NCBI GenBank assembly: GCA_934456435.1 | Contig: CAKSHH010000003.1 | Location: forward strand, 1 to 64,000 | DNA: 64,000 nt | Direction of reading: 5' to 3' | Origin: an uncultured Eubacteriales bacterium | GTDB taxonomy: Bacteria > Bacillota > Clostridia > Oscillospirales > Acutalibacteraceae | Part shown: piece by piece, positions 16,465 to 24,614 of the stretch | Layout of the letters: each line of letters opens with the position of its first letter | How positions within the stretch are numbered: the stretch's first letter is position 1 | Program-made: the position numbers and the translations under genes | Notes under the pieces: generated by a model | Databases searched by the model: none | What the model was told of the DNA's origin: nothing | What the model saw: only the letters and a program-made list of their open reading frames with translations

Positions 16465-17355
16465 ATGACAGACAACAGTATCTTCAGAGGAGCGGCAACC
16501 GCTCTCATCACACCTCTCACCGAAAACGGCGTTGACTATGAAAATTTCGGTAAGCTTATCGACTGGCAGATTGCCGAAGGAATTGACGGCCTTGTAATCT
16601 GCGGCACGTCGGGCGAGGGCTCGACGCTCAGCGACAAGGAGCACCGCGAGGCTCTTCAGTTTGCGGTTGAGAGAGCGGACGGCAGAGTTCCCATGATTGC
16701 CGGCACGGGCTCAAACGACATCGCCTACGGAATCGACCTTACAAAGTTTGCCTGCGAAATCGGCTATGATGCCGTCCTCGTTGTTACCCCCTACTACAAC
16801 AAGGCGACTCAGAACGGACTTATCAAGTCATACACGGCGCTCGCCGACGCAAGCACAAAGCCCTGTATTCTTTACAACGTACCCTCCAGAACCGGAGTTA
16901 ATATTGATCCTGCAACCTACGACATCCTTGCCGATCACCCGATGATTCAGGGCATCAAGGAAGCCAACGGAAACATTGCAAAGATTGTTGAAACAATGTC
17001 GATTGTCGGAGACAGGCTTGACCTCTATTCGGGCAACGACGACGAGATTGTACCCCTCCTTTCCGTCGGCGGTTCGGGAGTTATTTCCGTTCTCTCCAAC
17101 GTATTCCCGAAGGAGACCTCCCTCATGTGCAAGAAGTTCTTTGACGGAGACACCAAGGGTGCGCTCGATATGCAGTTCAAGTATTTCAAACTCATCAAGG
17201 CTCTTTTCAGCGAGGTCAACCCCATTCCCGTCAAGGCTGCCATGGCTGCCATGGGCTACTGTGAGGATTATCTCAGACTTCCGCTCACACCGATGGAGGA
17301 CGCTCACAAGGCAGTTCTTCTCCAATGCATGAGAGAGCAGGGACTTAACGTATGA
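16465..17355 (+). CDS. dapA: 4-hydroxy-tetrahydrodipicolinate synthase
   Basis: Condenses pyruvate and aspartate semialdehyde, the first committed lysine/DAP step. The 296-aa TIM barrel contains GTSGEGSTLSDKEH, VVTPYYNKATQNG, YNVPSRTGVNI (catalytic Tyr) and the Schiff-base Lys in IQGIKEANGN. Start ATG 16465 follows AAAGGAG. It ends overlapping dapB by 4 bp. First gene of the riboswitch-controlled operon. Confidence 0.97.
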   Translation: MTDNSIFRGAATALITPLTENGVDYENFGKLIDWQIAEGIDGLVICGTSGEGSTLSDKEHREALQFAVERADGRVPMIAGTGSNDIAYGIDLTKFACEIGYDAVLVVTPYYNKATQNGLIKSYTALADASTKPCILYNVPSRTGVNIDPATYDILADHPMIQGIKEANGNIAKIVETMSIVGDRLDLYSGNDDEIVPLLSVGGSGVISVLSNVFPKETSLMCKKFFDGDTKGALDMQFKYFKLIKALFSEVNPIPVKAAMAAMGYCEDYLRLPLTPMEDAHKAVLLQCMREQGLNV

Positions 17356-18089
17356 TTAAAGTAATGATAAACGGCGCCTGCGGAAGAATGGGCTGCGAGG
17401 TTGAGAAGCTCGTGGACGCCGCAGACGATATGAAAATTGCGGCAAGAGTTGACAAGATGGCTGACAAAAGCGGCTGTTACAGCAGCATAAACGATTTTGA
17501 CGGCGAGGCTGATGTTATAATCGACTTTTCAAACCACCTTGGAACCGCAGAGCTTCTCGACTATGCCGTGCGCCGCGGTATTCCGACCGTTATCGCAACG
17601 ACGGGACACACCGACGACGAGCTGGAGCTCATCAAAAGAGCATCGGAGAAAATTGCGGTTTTCCATTCGGCAAATATGTCACTCGGCGTGGCTCTTCTCG
17701 TTGAGCTTGCCAAAAGGACAGCCGAGGTAATGCCCGACGCCGATATTGAAATCGTTGAAACTCACCACAACCGCAAGCTCGACGCTCCGAGCGGAACGGC
17801 GCTGATGATAGCCAACGAAATCAAGAAAATCCGCCGCAACGCGCGCTTTGTTCTCGGACGTTCCGGCAACGGCAAGCGCGAAAGCGATGAAATCGGCATC
17901 AGCGCGGTGAGACGCGGAAACATTGTCGGCATACATGAGGTTCTCGTCTCGACCGACAGTCAGACTATCACCCTCAAGCACGAGGCTCATTCCAGAGCCC
18001 TCTTTGCCGAGGGCGGCATTTCTGCGGCAAAATTCATCATCGGCAAGCCTGCCGGACTTTATGATATGAACAGCATTGTGACCGAATAA
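17352..18089 (+). CDS. dapB: 4-hydroxy-tetrahydrodipicolinate reductase
   Basis: Reduces hydroxy-tetrahydrodipicolinate with NAD(P)H. The 245-aa protein opens with the nucleotide-binding NGACGRMG and carries the signature ETHHNRKLDAPSGTA. Overlap of 4 bp with dapA shows coupling. The length is normal for the family. Confidence 0.96.
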   Translation: MIKVMINGACGRMGCEVEKLVDAADDMKIAARVDKMADKSGCYSSINDFDGEADVIIDFSNHLGTAELLDYAVRRGIPTVIATTGHTDDELELIKRASEKIAVFHSANMSLGVALLVELAKRTAEVMPDADIEIVETHHNRKLDAPSGTALMIANEIKKIRRNARFVLGRSGNGKRESDEIGISAVRRGNIVGIHEVLVSTDSQTITLKHEAHSRALFAEGGISAAKFIIGKPAGLYDMNSIVTE

Positions 18090-18129
18090 TTTTTGACGGT
18101 TGTTTACCGAGAGAAAGGATATACTTATT

Positions 18130-19113
18130 ATGATCAGAATTGGAATCGCAGGATACGGCAATCTCGGCAAGGGTGTTGAAGCGGCAGTCAAAAACGCTCC
18201 CGATATGGAGCTTGTCGCCGTTTTCACACGCAGAGACCCCGAATCCGTTAAGATAAAAGCACAGGGAGCCGGCGTATACAGCTTTGACAGCATCGCCGAT
18301 TTCAAGGGCAAAATCGACGTCATCGTCAACTGCGGCGGAAGCGCAACCGATTTGCCCGTAACAACTCCGATGATTGCGGAAAACTTCAGCGTCATCGACA
18401 GCTTTGACACCCACGCAAGGATTCCCGAACACTTTGCCAATGTTGACGAAAAGGCAAAGGAGGGAAACAACATTGCGATAATCTCGGTCGGTTGGGATCC
18501 GGGTCTTTTCTCGCTCAACAGGCTTTATATGAACGCTGTTCTCCCGAACGGCAAGGATTACACTTTCTGGGGCAGAGGAGTAAGCCAGGGTCATTCCGAC
18601 GCCATTCGCCGCATTGACGGTGTTGTTGACGCAAGGCAATACACCGTACCGGTCGAAAGCGCGGTTGAACGCGTCCGCAGCGGTGAAAATCCTGAGCTCA
18701 CAACAAGGGAGAAGCACACACGAGAGTGCTACGTCGTTGCCGAGGACGGTGCAGACAAAGCAAGAATCGAAGAAGAAATCAAGACTATGCCCAACTACTT
18801 CTCCGACTATGACACAACAGTTAATTTCATATCGCTTGAGGAGCTTCAGCGCAGCCACAGCGGTATTCCTCACGGCGGCAGCGTAATCAGAAGCGGCCGC
18901 ACGGGCTTTGACCTTGAAACGAAGCACACCATTGAATACAGCCTGAAGCTTGAATCAAATCCCGAATTTACCGGAAGCGTTCTCACGGCATACGCAAGAG
19001 CCGCCTACAGGCTCCGCAAGAACGGCGAGTCGGGCTGTAAAACGGTCTTTGACATTGCTCCCACTCTCCTCTCCGATATGGACGGGCAGGAAATCAGAGC
19101 TCACATGCTTTGA
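18130..19113 (+). CDS. ddh: meso-Diaminopimelate dehydrogenase
   Basis: Converts tetrahydrodipicolinate directly to meso-DAP with NADPH and ammonia, bypassing the succinylase, acetylase or aminotransferase routes. The 327-aa protein starts MIRIGIAGYGNLGKGVEAAV and has VFTRRDPES, VIDSFDTHARIPEH and SVGWDPGLFSLNR, all typical. Start ATG 18130 is about 10 nt after AAAGGAT; in-frame sequence upstream has no ribosome site. It supplies DAP for peptidoglycan and for lysine made by the next gene. Confidence 0.96.
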   Translation: MIRIGIAGYGNLGKGVEAAVKNAPDMELVAVFTRRDPESVKIKAQGAGVYSFDSIADFKGKIDVIVNCGGSATDLPVTTPMIAENFSVIDSFDTHARIPEHFANVDEKAKEGNNIAIISVGWDPGLFSLNRLYMNAVLPNGKDYTFWGRGVSQGHSDAIRRIDGVVDARQYTVPVESAVERVRSGENPELTTREKHTRECYVVAEDGADKARIEEEIKTMPNYFSDYDTTVNFISLEELQRSHSGIPHGGSVIRSGRTGFDLETKHTIEYSLKLESNPEFTGSVLTAYARAAYRLRKNGESGCKTVFDIAPTLLSDMDGQEIRAHML

Positions 19114-19151
19114 TCGGTTAAGCTCACATCGCTCACGAAAGGATTTTTAAA

Positions 19152-20447
19152 ATGATTTGCGACAATCTCAATATAAATGAAAAAGGACATTTAACCTTTG
19201 CAGGCCGCGACACGGTTGAGCTTGCGAAAAAATACGGCACGCCTGTTTATGTTATGGACGAGGAAAAGATCCGCGAAAAATGCCGCATATACAAGACGGC
19301 AATGTCGGAGTTTTTCGGCGGCGGCTCTCTTCCCCTTTTTGCCAGCAAATCACTTTGTTTCAGGCAGATTTACAGAATAATGAAAGAAGAGGAAATGGGT
19401 ATCGACGTTGTCTCTCCGGGCGAGCTTTACACGGCGGCAAGCGTCGGATTTCCGCTTGAAAAAGCCTATTTCCACGGCAACAACAAGACCGATTCCGACA
19501 TTGAGTACGCAATGGACAGCTCCATCGGATATTTTGTCTGCGACAACAGCGATGAGCTTTATGCAATCGACGACCACGCCGAGAAAAGAGGAATCAGACA
19601 GAAAATTCTTCTCCGTCTGACCCCCGGCATTGATCCGCACACCCACGCCAAAATTTCGACGGGAAAAGTCGATTCCAAGTTCGGCACAGCAATCGAAACA
19701 GGACAGGCGGACAAGCTCGTTGAGCTTGCGCTTTCCCTCAAAAACATTGAACTGCGCGGTTTTCATTGCCACATCGGTTCGCAGATATTTGAATATGAAC
19801 CGTTCAGCGATGCGGCAAAGATAATGATAGATTTCATCGCAAAAATGAAGAAAAACTACGGCTACGAGGCAAAGACGCTGAACCTCGGCGGTGGCATGGG
19901 AGTCCGCTATGTCGAAAGCGACCCCGAAATCGACTATTCGGCAAACATAAAAAGTCTCGCCGACATAATCAAGGCGGAATGTGCCGCTAAAGGCGTTGCC
20001 ATGCCGCAGATTCTTATGGAGCCCGGCCGCAGTATCGTTGCCGACGCGGGTATCACTCTTTATACTGTCGGCGCAAAGAAAGAAATCCCCGGCTTCAAGA
20101 ACTATGTGTCCATCGACGGCGGAATGCCCGACAATCCGAGATACGCTCTGTATCAATCGGCATACACGGTCTGCGTTGCCAACAGGATGAACGCACCTGC
20201 CGACTACGAGTGTACGATCGCCGGACGCTGCTGTGAAAGCGGCGACCTAATTCAGGAAAACATCACGATTCCCGAAGCCCACCGCGGCGATATACTTGCC
20301 GTGTTGACAACGGGAGCTTACAACTACGCAATGTCCTCCAACTACAACGCGATTTCAAAGCCGCCCGTGGTTATGCTCACGAAGGACAGCGAATATGTTG
20401 CCGTCAGACGTGAAACCTTTGAGGATATGACGTCCTGTCAGCTTTAA
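19152..20447 (+). CDS. lysA: Diaminopimelate decarboxylase
   Basis: A PLP enzyme (431 aa) that decarboxylates meso-DAP to lysine, the last step. Motifs: PLP Lys region LPLFASKSLCFRQI, GIDVVSPGELYTA, FHCHIGSQI, NLGGGMGVRY, EPGRSIVADAG and the Cys-containing IAGRCCESGD. It ends the operon with a strong terminator and is preceded by GAAAGGA. Confidence 0.96.
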   Translation: MICDNLNINEKGHLTFAGRDTVELAKKYGTPVYVMDEEKIREKCRIYKTAMSEFFGGGSLPLFASKSLCFRQIYRIMKEEEMGIDVVSPGELYTAASVGFPLEKAYFHGNNKTDSDIEYAMDSSIGYFVCDNSDELYAIDDHAEKRGIRQKILLRLTPGIDPHTHAKISTGKVDSKFGTAIETGQADKLVELALSLKNIELRGFHCHIGSQIFEYEPFSDAAKIMIDFIAKMKKNYGYEAKTLNLGGGMGVRYVESDPEIDYSANIKSLADIIKAECAAKGVAMPQILMEPGRSIVADAGITLYTVGAKKEIPGFKNYVSIDGGMPDNPRYALYQSAYTVCVANRMNAPADYECTIAGRCCESGDLIQENITIPEAHRGDILAVLTTGAYNYAMSSNYNAISKPPVVMLTKDSEYVAVRRETFEDMTSCQL

Positions 20448-20465
20448 ACTTTATAAAACTTGAAA

Positions 20466-20498
20466 CACGGGGCTGCCGCTAAATGCGACAGCCCCGTG
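20466..20498. terminator. Bidirectional terminator lysA / histidine kinase
   Basis: Stem CACGGGGCTG(C)CGC / GCGACAGCCCCGTG (20466-20479, 20485-20498) of about 14 bp with one mismatch, shared by the two convergent operons. T-rich sequence follows on both sides. Confidence 0.8.
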
Positions 20499-20501
20499 CT
20501 G

Positions 20502-22478
20502 TTATTCTGCAATATCAAAAATTATTATTGACTTGAAAAGATCTCCGTCAACGGAAATTTCAAATTCGCCGCCCTGAAGCTCGGTCAAACTTTTGACGAT
20601 TGAGAGTCCGAGTCCGTTTCCGTCGGTATGTCTCGACGCGTCGTCGCGCTTGAATCTTTCCAAAAGCTCCTGCGGCGTCGAGTTTATTTTTTTCTCCGAA
20701 ATGTTTTTCAGCTCCGTTTTTACCTTGCCGTCCGTCACATCGACCGAAAGATAAACTCGCGTTCCCGGCATTGCGTATTTGCAAACGTTGCTGAAAAGAT
20801 TTTCAAACGCACGCCAAAGCTTCATTCCGTCCGCGACAATATAAACATCGTCCTGCGGCACACGCAGATCAAGGTCAAGCTTCTTTTCGTCCATTGCAAC
20901 GGAAAACGCATCGGCAAGCTGTGAAATAAATATATTATAATTCAGCTTGTCCATATCGAACTCAACAGAGCCTGTCGTGATTTGCGAAACATCAATAAGG
21001 TTTTGGAGAAGATCGGTCAACCGCTTGGACTGCTTATTGATTATCTGATAGTAATCGTTTAGCTCCTCGTCGCTGCACCTGCCGGAGCGAATTATATCGG
21101 TATAGTTTATGATTGAAGTCAGCGGCGATTTTATATCGTGGGATATATTCGCGATCAGTTCGCTTCGCATTTTTTCATTCTTGTTTTTCTCCTCAAGGGC
21201 TTTTATCATATCGTCCTTGATGGTGATGAAATTATCATTGATTGCCTTGAAGTCACCGAACATTACGCGCGAGTCAAGATTCTCACCGTAATCGCCCTTC
21301 GCAAGTCTGTTTCCGCTGTCCCTGAGGCGGTTGAAGTTGATGGCAATGCAAAAGAACAGCGTGCCGACAACAAACACCATCGCAACCTGTATGAGGACAA
21401 AAACCGAAAATTTATATGCCGTTCCGCGCGTTATGTACCTGACATAGTTGAAAATTATCAGAACAAGGTCAAGCACGCTGACAAAGCCGACTGTTATAAT
21501 CAGCTTGCCGACGTAGGGCATTTTTAATTTTCCGTCCGTCATTTCCTTGCCGTTTCTTTTTCGCACACGCTCAATCAGCTTGTAGACAAGAGTGTTTCTG
21601 TAAATATGACCCTGCTTGATTCTGACAGCAAGGGACAGGAAGTAAACAAGCATAATACAGAACACCAGGAACGCAAGTATCGCACACACGGCGTTCCAAA
21701 GAACGATATCGTCCTCCTTTGTTTTGTCCGCCGACATCAGCACGATCATTGAAACGTCGAAGCCGATCATTACCACCGTGGTAATTGTAAAAATATCGAA
21801 CGGAATCTTGTCAATGAACCTCATTCTGTCGGGATGATATTCAAGACTCATCATCAATTCAGCCAAAACTCCCATTGCGGCAACCAAAGCGATGAGCATA
21901 AAAACAATAATCGGGTATTTCAGGACGTTTGCAATTTCAATTATGTTGTACGTCAGCCTGAATGTATCGTCGGCGGTAAATTCGTCGCGGACGAGAACCC
22001 TCACCGTGACCGTTTTGGTAGCGTCGGTATCAAATTCATAGAAGTTGGTAGTTCTTTCTGTCTCAAGGTAAAACCTTTTTTCGGCAATGATTCGGTCTAA
22101 GCTCTCGCCTTTTTCAAGGTTGTCAAGCTCGAATTTTCCGTCGTTGCTTTCGGCATATATAATAAGATTTGAATTTTTCCTGTTATATCTGCTTTCGAGC
22201 TCTTTCAGACGCTCCGCATTGGATTTATCGCCTTTTGCCTTTTCCTTTTCAAACGAAAGAGAAACATACTCCATTATATTTCCGTATTCTTTATCAACGC
22301 GCTCCTTCATCAGCTTTGTAACGGCATAGTCCTTGCCGCCCTCGCGGTTATACAGTCCGTAATCCGCCATATAGCTGACCTCAAGAAACATTGCAATAAC
22401 AAGGGTCATACATATCAGATAAATCACTACCGCGGTGATTTTGTCGGAAAGAGTCTTGAGTCTTATTCTCAATCTCAA
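20502..22478 (-). CDS. Multi-pass sensor histidine kinase
   Basis: A 658-aa kinase. It has an N-terminal helix (about 12-32), an extracytoplasmic domain (about 35-185), then about five more helices (190-390). HAMP-like and coiled segments follow. The DHp domain has ELIANISHDIKSPLTSIINYTDII (phospho-His). The ATPase domain has an N-box-like NLFSNVCKYA and GNGLGLSIVKSLTELQGG. It is the VanS-like partner of the regulator whose stop it overlaps by 4 bp. The adjacent ABC exporter and PqqD/S26 genes are possible targets. Stimulus unknown. Confidence 0.92.
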   Translation of the reverse strand: MRLRIRLKTLSDKITAVVIYLICMTLVIAMFLEVSYMADYGLYNREGGKDYAVTKLMKERVDKEYGNIMEYVSLSFEKEKAKGDKSNAERLKELESRYNRKNSNLIIYAESNDGKFELDNLEKGESLDRIIAEKRFYLETERTTNFYEFDTDATKTVTVRVLVRDEFTADDTFRLTYNIIEIANVLKYPIIVFMLIALVAAMGVLAELMMSLEYHPDRMRFIDKIPFDIFTITTVVMIGFDVSMIVLMSADKTKEDDIVLWNAVCAILAFLVFCIMLVYFLSLAVRIKQGHIYRNTLVYKLIERVRKRNGKEMTDGKLKMPYVGKLIITVGFVSVLDLVLIIFNYVRYITRGTAYKFSVFVLIQVAMVFVVGTLFFCIAINFNRLRDSGNRLAKGDYGENLDSRVMFGDFKAINDNFITIKDDMIKALEEKNKNEKMRSELIANISHDIKSPLTSIINYTDIIRSGRCSDEELNDYYQIINKQSKRLTDLLQNLIDVSQITTGSVEFDMDKLNYNIFISQLADAFSVAMDEKKLDLDLRVPQDDVYIVADGMKLWRAFENLFSNVCKYAMPGTRVYLSVDVTDGKVKTELKNISEKKINSTPQELLERFKRDDASRHTDGNGLGLSIVKSLTELQGGEFEISVDGDLFKSIIIFDIAE

Positions 22479-23170
22479 TTTCTCCTTTCCATTTTATATC
22501 CGTGGCCGTACACCGCCACAATATAGCGCGGATTAGCTGGATCAATTTCAATTTTTTCTCTCAGGTGTCTTATATGAACCAGAACCGTGCCCTCGGTGCC
22601 GTAGGCATCGTCGCTCCATACCTTTCGGTAAATCTCACGCGGAGAAAGCACGGCGCCGACGTTCTCCAAAAAGAGCTTCAGAATTGAATATTCGGTCGGA
22701 GTAATGTTTATTTCCTCGCCGTCAAGAGTAACCTTTTTAGCGTTGTCATTTAGCACGATTCCGCCGTTCCTCAAAGAGTTTTCCGCAGGAGTGAAACCTC
22801 CGCTGAGCTGAAGATAACGGCGAAGCTGAGACTTTGCCCTTGCAATCACTTCAACGGGATTAAACGGCTTGGTTATATAGTCGTCCGCTCCGACATTCAA
22901 GCCGAGTACCTTATCGTAATACTCGCCCTTTGATGTGATGAGAATTACGGGTACATTGTATTTTTTACGGAGCTCCGCTGTCGCCTCAATACCGTCCATT
23001 TCCGGCATCATAACGTCCATCAGGACAAGGTGAATCTCCTGCTTTGCAAGGATATCCAGCACCTCTCTGCCGTTGTATGCTTCTATAACATTGTAGCCCT
23101 CCGCCGAAAGATAAATCTTCAGCGCCTTTACTATATCGGCATCATCATCGCAGGCAATAATATTGATCAT
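22475..23170 (-). CDS. VanR-like OmpR-family response regulator
   Basis: A 231-aa regulator from ATG 23170, 8 nt after GGGAG; the frame continues upstream but without a ribosome site. The receiver has IIACDDDADIV, the phospho-Asp in LVLMDVMMPEMDG and Lys in YITKPFNP. The winged helix has ITPTEYSILKLFLENVG and RHLREKIEIDPANPRYI, as in VanR. The upstream TCTTAA triple repeat is a likely binding site for autoregulation. Confidence 0.93.
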   Translation of the reverse strand: MINIIACDDDADIVKALKIYLSAEGYNVIEAYNGREVLDILAKQEIHLVLMDVMMPEMDGIEATAELRKKYNVPVILITSKGEYYDKVLGLNVGADDYITKPFNPVEVIARAKSQLRRYLQLSGGFTPAENSLRNGGIVLNDNAKKVTLDGEEINITPTEYSILKLFLENVGAVLSPREIYRKVWSDDAYGTEGTVLVHIRHLREKIEIDPANPRYIVAVYGHGYKMERRN

Positions 23171-23239
23171 ACAGTATACTCCCTTTTTAGACTTGTGGCA
23201 ATACCGCACACTTTGGGTGTACGAATTGCTTTACATTAA

Positions 23240-23268
23240 ATTATAAAATAAAATGCCCTTCGTTACAA
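23240..23268 (-). promoter_or_regulatory. Promoter of the second two-component operon
   Basis: Minus strand TTGTAA (23268-23263), 17-bp spacer, TATAAT (23245-23240). Confidence 0.7.
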
Positions 23269-23292
23269 TACCGTTTGTCAAAATAAATCGGT

Positions 23293-23320
23293 TCTTAAGC
23301 AAATCTTAATCGGATCTTAA
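23293..23320. promoter_or_regulatory. Triple direct repeat TCTTAA, 11-bp period
   Basis: TCTTAA occurs at 23293, 23304 and 23315, one helical turn apart. This is the classic layout for tandem OmpR/PhoB-family dimers. It lies 25 bp upstream of the -35 of the response regulator operon, a position typical for activation. Confidence 0.65.
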
Positions 23321-23329
23321 TAATTCAAA

Positions 23330-23362
23330 GCAATAAAAAAGAAAAGACCGCTTTCGCAGTCC
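23330..23362 (-). terminator. Terminator after the PqqD-like gene
   Basis: On the minus strand GACTGC-GAAA-GCGGTC is followed by a T-rich run with only one C in the next eleven bases. It lies directly past the PqqD-like stop. Confidence 0.65.
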
Positions 23363-23363
23363 T

Positions 23364-23630
23364 TTATTCTTCGGATATTTTCACGCCTCTTGACCGCAGG
23401 TATTCAATAAAATCATCTGCGTCCTTTTGCGCCGTTTCGCTGTCAATTTCATATTCTTCCGTCAGCGCCGCAGCAAGTTCGCTTTTCCCGGCGCCCTTTT
23501 CAAGAAGCTCCCACAGCATTTTACCGGAGGGATTGAGCATTATCAAGATGTTTGCCGACACATTGTCGGTCGGTATAACGACCGTCTCACCGGCAACCTC
23601 GCGCAGGGTATATGTTCCGTCTAACTTCAT
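23364..23630 (-). CDS. PqqD-family protein
   Basis: An 88-aa winged-helix protein of the PqqD / RiPP-recognition-element type. Recognisable are the N-terminal strand pair YTLREVAGETVVIPTDN, then LNPSGKMLWELLEKGAGKSELAAALTEEYEI and the C-terminal helix DADDFIEYLRSRG. PqqD domains bind leader peptides for modifying enzymes. It overlaps the S26-peptidase gene by 4 bp. No radical-SAM enzyme or other modifying enzyme is nearby, so what it presents is unknown. Confidence 0.85.
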   Translation of the reverse strand: MKLDGTYTLREVAGETVVIPTDNVSANILIMLNPSGKMLWELLEKGAGKSELAAALTEEYEIDSETAQKDADDFIEYLRSRGVKISEE

Positions 23631-24049
23631 TTTGTCCTCCTTACAATGCTGCTGTTTCGCATTTTCTCATTCGTGAAAACCCACGAGAAAAATCTCCACC
23701 TGAGACTTTGCGGCTTGACCGCTCCGTTTTCCGTGTTCACCTGCGTAACGCGTGCTCTCACATACGATACCGGTATTCCGCTCTCGATTCCTGTCTCATT
23801 GTCGCCGACAGCAGAAAAGGAGTCGCCGTCAGCCGCGAAAACCCTGTGCATAACAATACTTCTTCCTTTTTTGTAAAGCACTATGTCGCCTTTTTTGATT
23901 TTCGAGGTCGGGATTTCGACATTCACCGTGTCCTTTCCCGGCTTCAAAAACGGCACCATACTGACCCCCTGAACCGGCAAGGTGATGCTTTCGCCGTTCT
24001 GCAGGGAATCGAGCAGAGTATTCACATCAATATTTTTCTCAGGTTTCAT
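23627..24049 (-). CDS. S24/S26-family peptidase (signal peptidase-like)
   Basis: A 140-aa protein with the S26 core: nucleophile Ser in VQGVSMVPFLKPG, then KKGDIVLYKK, SIVMHRVFA and SAVGDNETG. The second catalytic position is a His (MHR), as in SipW/ER-type enzymes, rather than Lys. There is no clear N-terminal transmembrane anchor; a hydrophobic, aromatic stretch near the C-terminus (LRWRFFSWVF) might associate with membrane. Coupled by 4-bp overlap to the PqqD-like gene, which suggests a peptide maturation pair. No ribosome site is obvious before ATG 24049. Confidence 0.75.
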   Translation of the reverse strand: MKPEKNIDVNTLLDSLQNGESITLPVQGVSMVPFLKPGKDTVNVEIPTSKIKKGDIVLYKKGRSIVMHRVFAADGDSFSAVGDNETGIESGIPVSYVRARVTQVNTENGAVKPQSLRWRFFSWVFTNEKMRNSSIVRRTK

Positions 24050-24063
24050 ATAATATAATTTTA

Positions 24064-24090
24064 CGGGGAACGGAGTGTCCGTTCCCCGTA
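24064..24090. terminator. Strong GC hairpin upstream of the S26 gene
   Basis: ACGGGGAACGGA and TCCGTTCCCCGT form a near-perfect stem with a very short loop. Read on the minus strand it ends about 14 nt before the S26 start, followed by AAAATTATATTAT. It may terminate an upstream transcript or fold as the S26 leader. Confidence 0.5.
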
Positions 24091-24293
24091 TTTTCGTTAT
24101 CTTCTGCCGAAAAGTCTGCTGAAGAAGTTGTGGATTGCCTATGATATTGCCGAGCGTACAGTAAATCGGAGCATCATCAAAAAATTTTAAAAACTTTTTT
24201 ATTTATTATATTACAAAAATAAGTTTTTTTCAATAAAAAGATTCAAAAATTTACAAAATAGCAATTTGAGCAAAAATGTATAAATCCTTATTC

Positions 24294-24554
24294 TTATTTC
24301 AAGAATCCGAACAAACCGCCTTTTTTCTTTTCCTCCTGAGTGCAGTCAAACGACGTTACGGTATAGCCTGTATCATCTATGACCTTTTTAAGCTTATCCT
24401 CGTCGGGCGGTGTTTCAGTCAAAATGACCGTCTGCTTTTTCGTATGGGAAGATGTGACTTTCTTGACTTTGAACTCTCGTCTGATCGCGTCGTTTATGTG
24501 ACTTTCACACATTCCGCACATCATTCCGTCAATTCCCAATGTAACCTTAAACAT
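24294..24554 (-). CDS. Heavy-metal-associated (CopZ-like) protein
   Basis: An 86-aa cytoplasmic protein with an HMA ferredoxin-like fold. The metal site is GIDGMMCGMCESHINDAI (MxCxxC), followed by VILTETPPDEDKLKKVIDDTGY, and a charged Gly/Phe-rich tail. Probably binds Cu(I) or another soft metal. No P-type ATPase is adjacent. It may be co-transcribed with the FtsX-like transporter upstream (60-bp gap). Confidence 0.87.
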   Translation of the reverse strand: MFKVTLGIDGMMCGMCESHINDAIRREFKVKKVTSSHTKKQTVILTETPPDEDKLKKVIDDTGYTVTSFDCTQEEKKKGGLFGFLK

Positions 24555-24614
24555 TCATATCATCCTTTCTGCTTGCGGCAGACAACACTGCTGAGCAAAT
24601 AATTTTTGTTTTAT

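Noticed and set aside
16193..16520. Short minus-strand frames across the dapA leader
   Set aside because: The region is explained by the lysine riboswitch and its terminator.
24097..24177. Possible short basic peptide (MMLRFTVRSAIS, then an amber codon, then AIHNFFSRLFGRR) upstream of the S26/PqqD pair
   Set aside because: It has an internal stop and no ribosome site. As a RiPP precursor it would be attractive, but the evidence is too weak to call.
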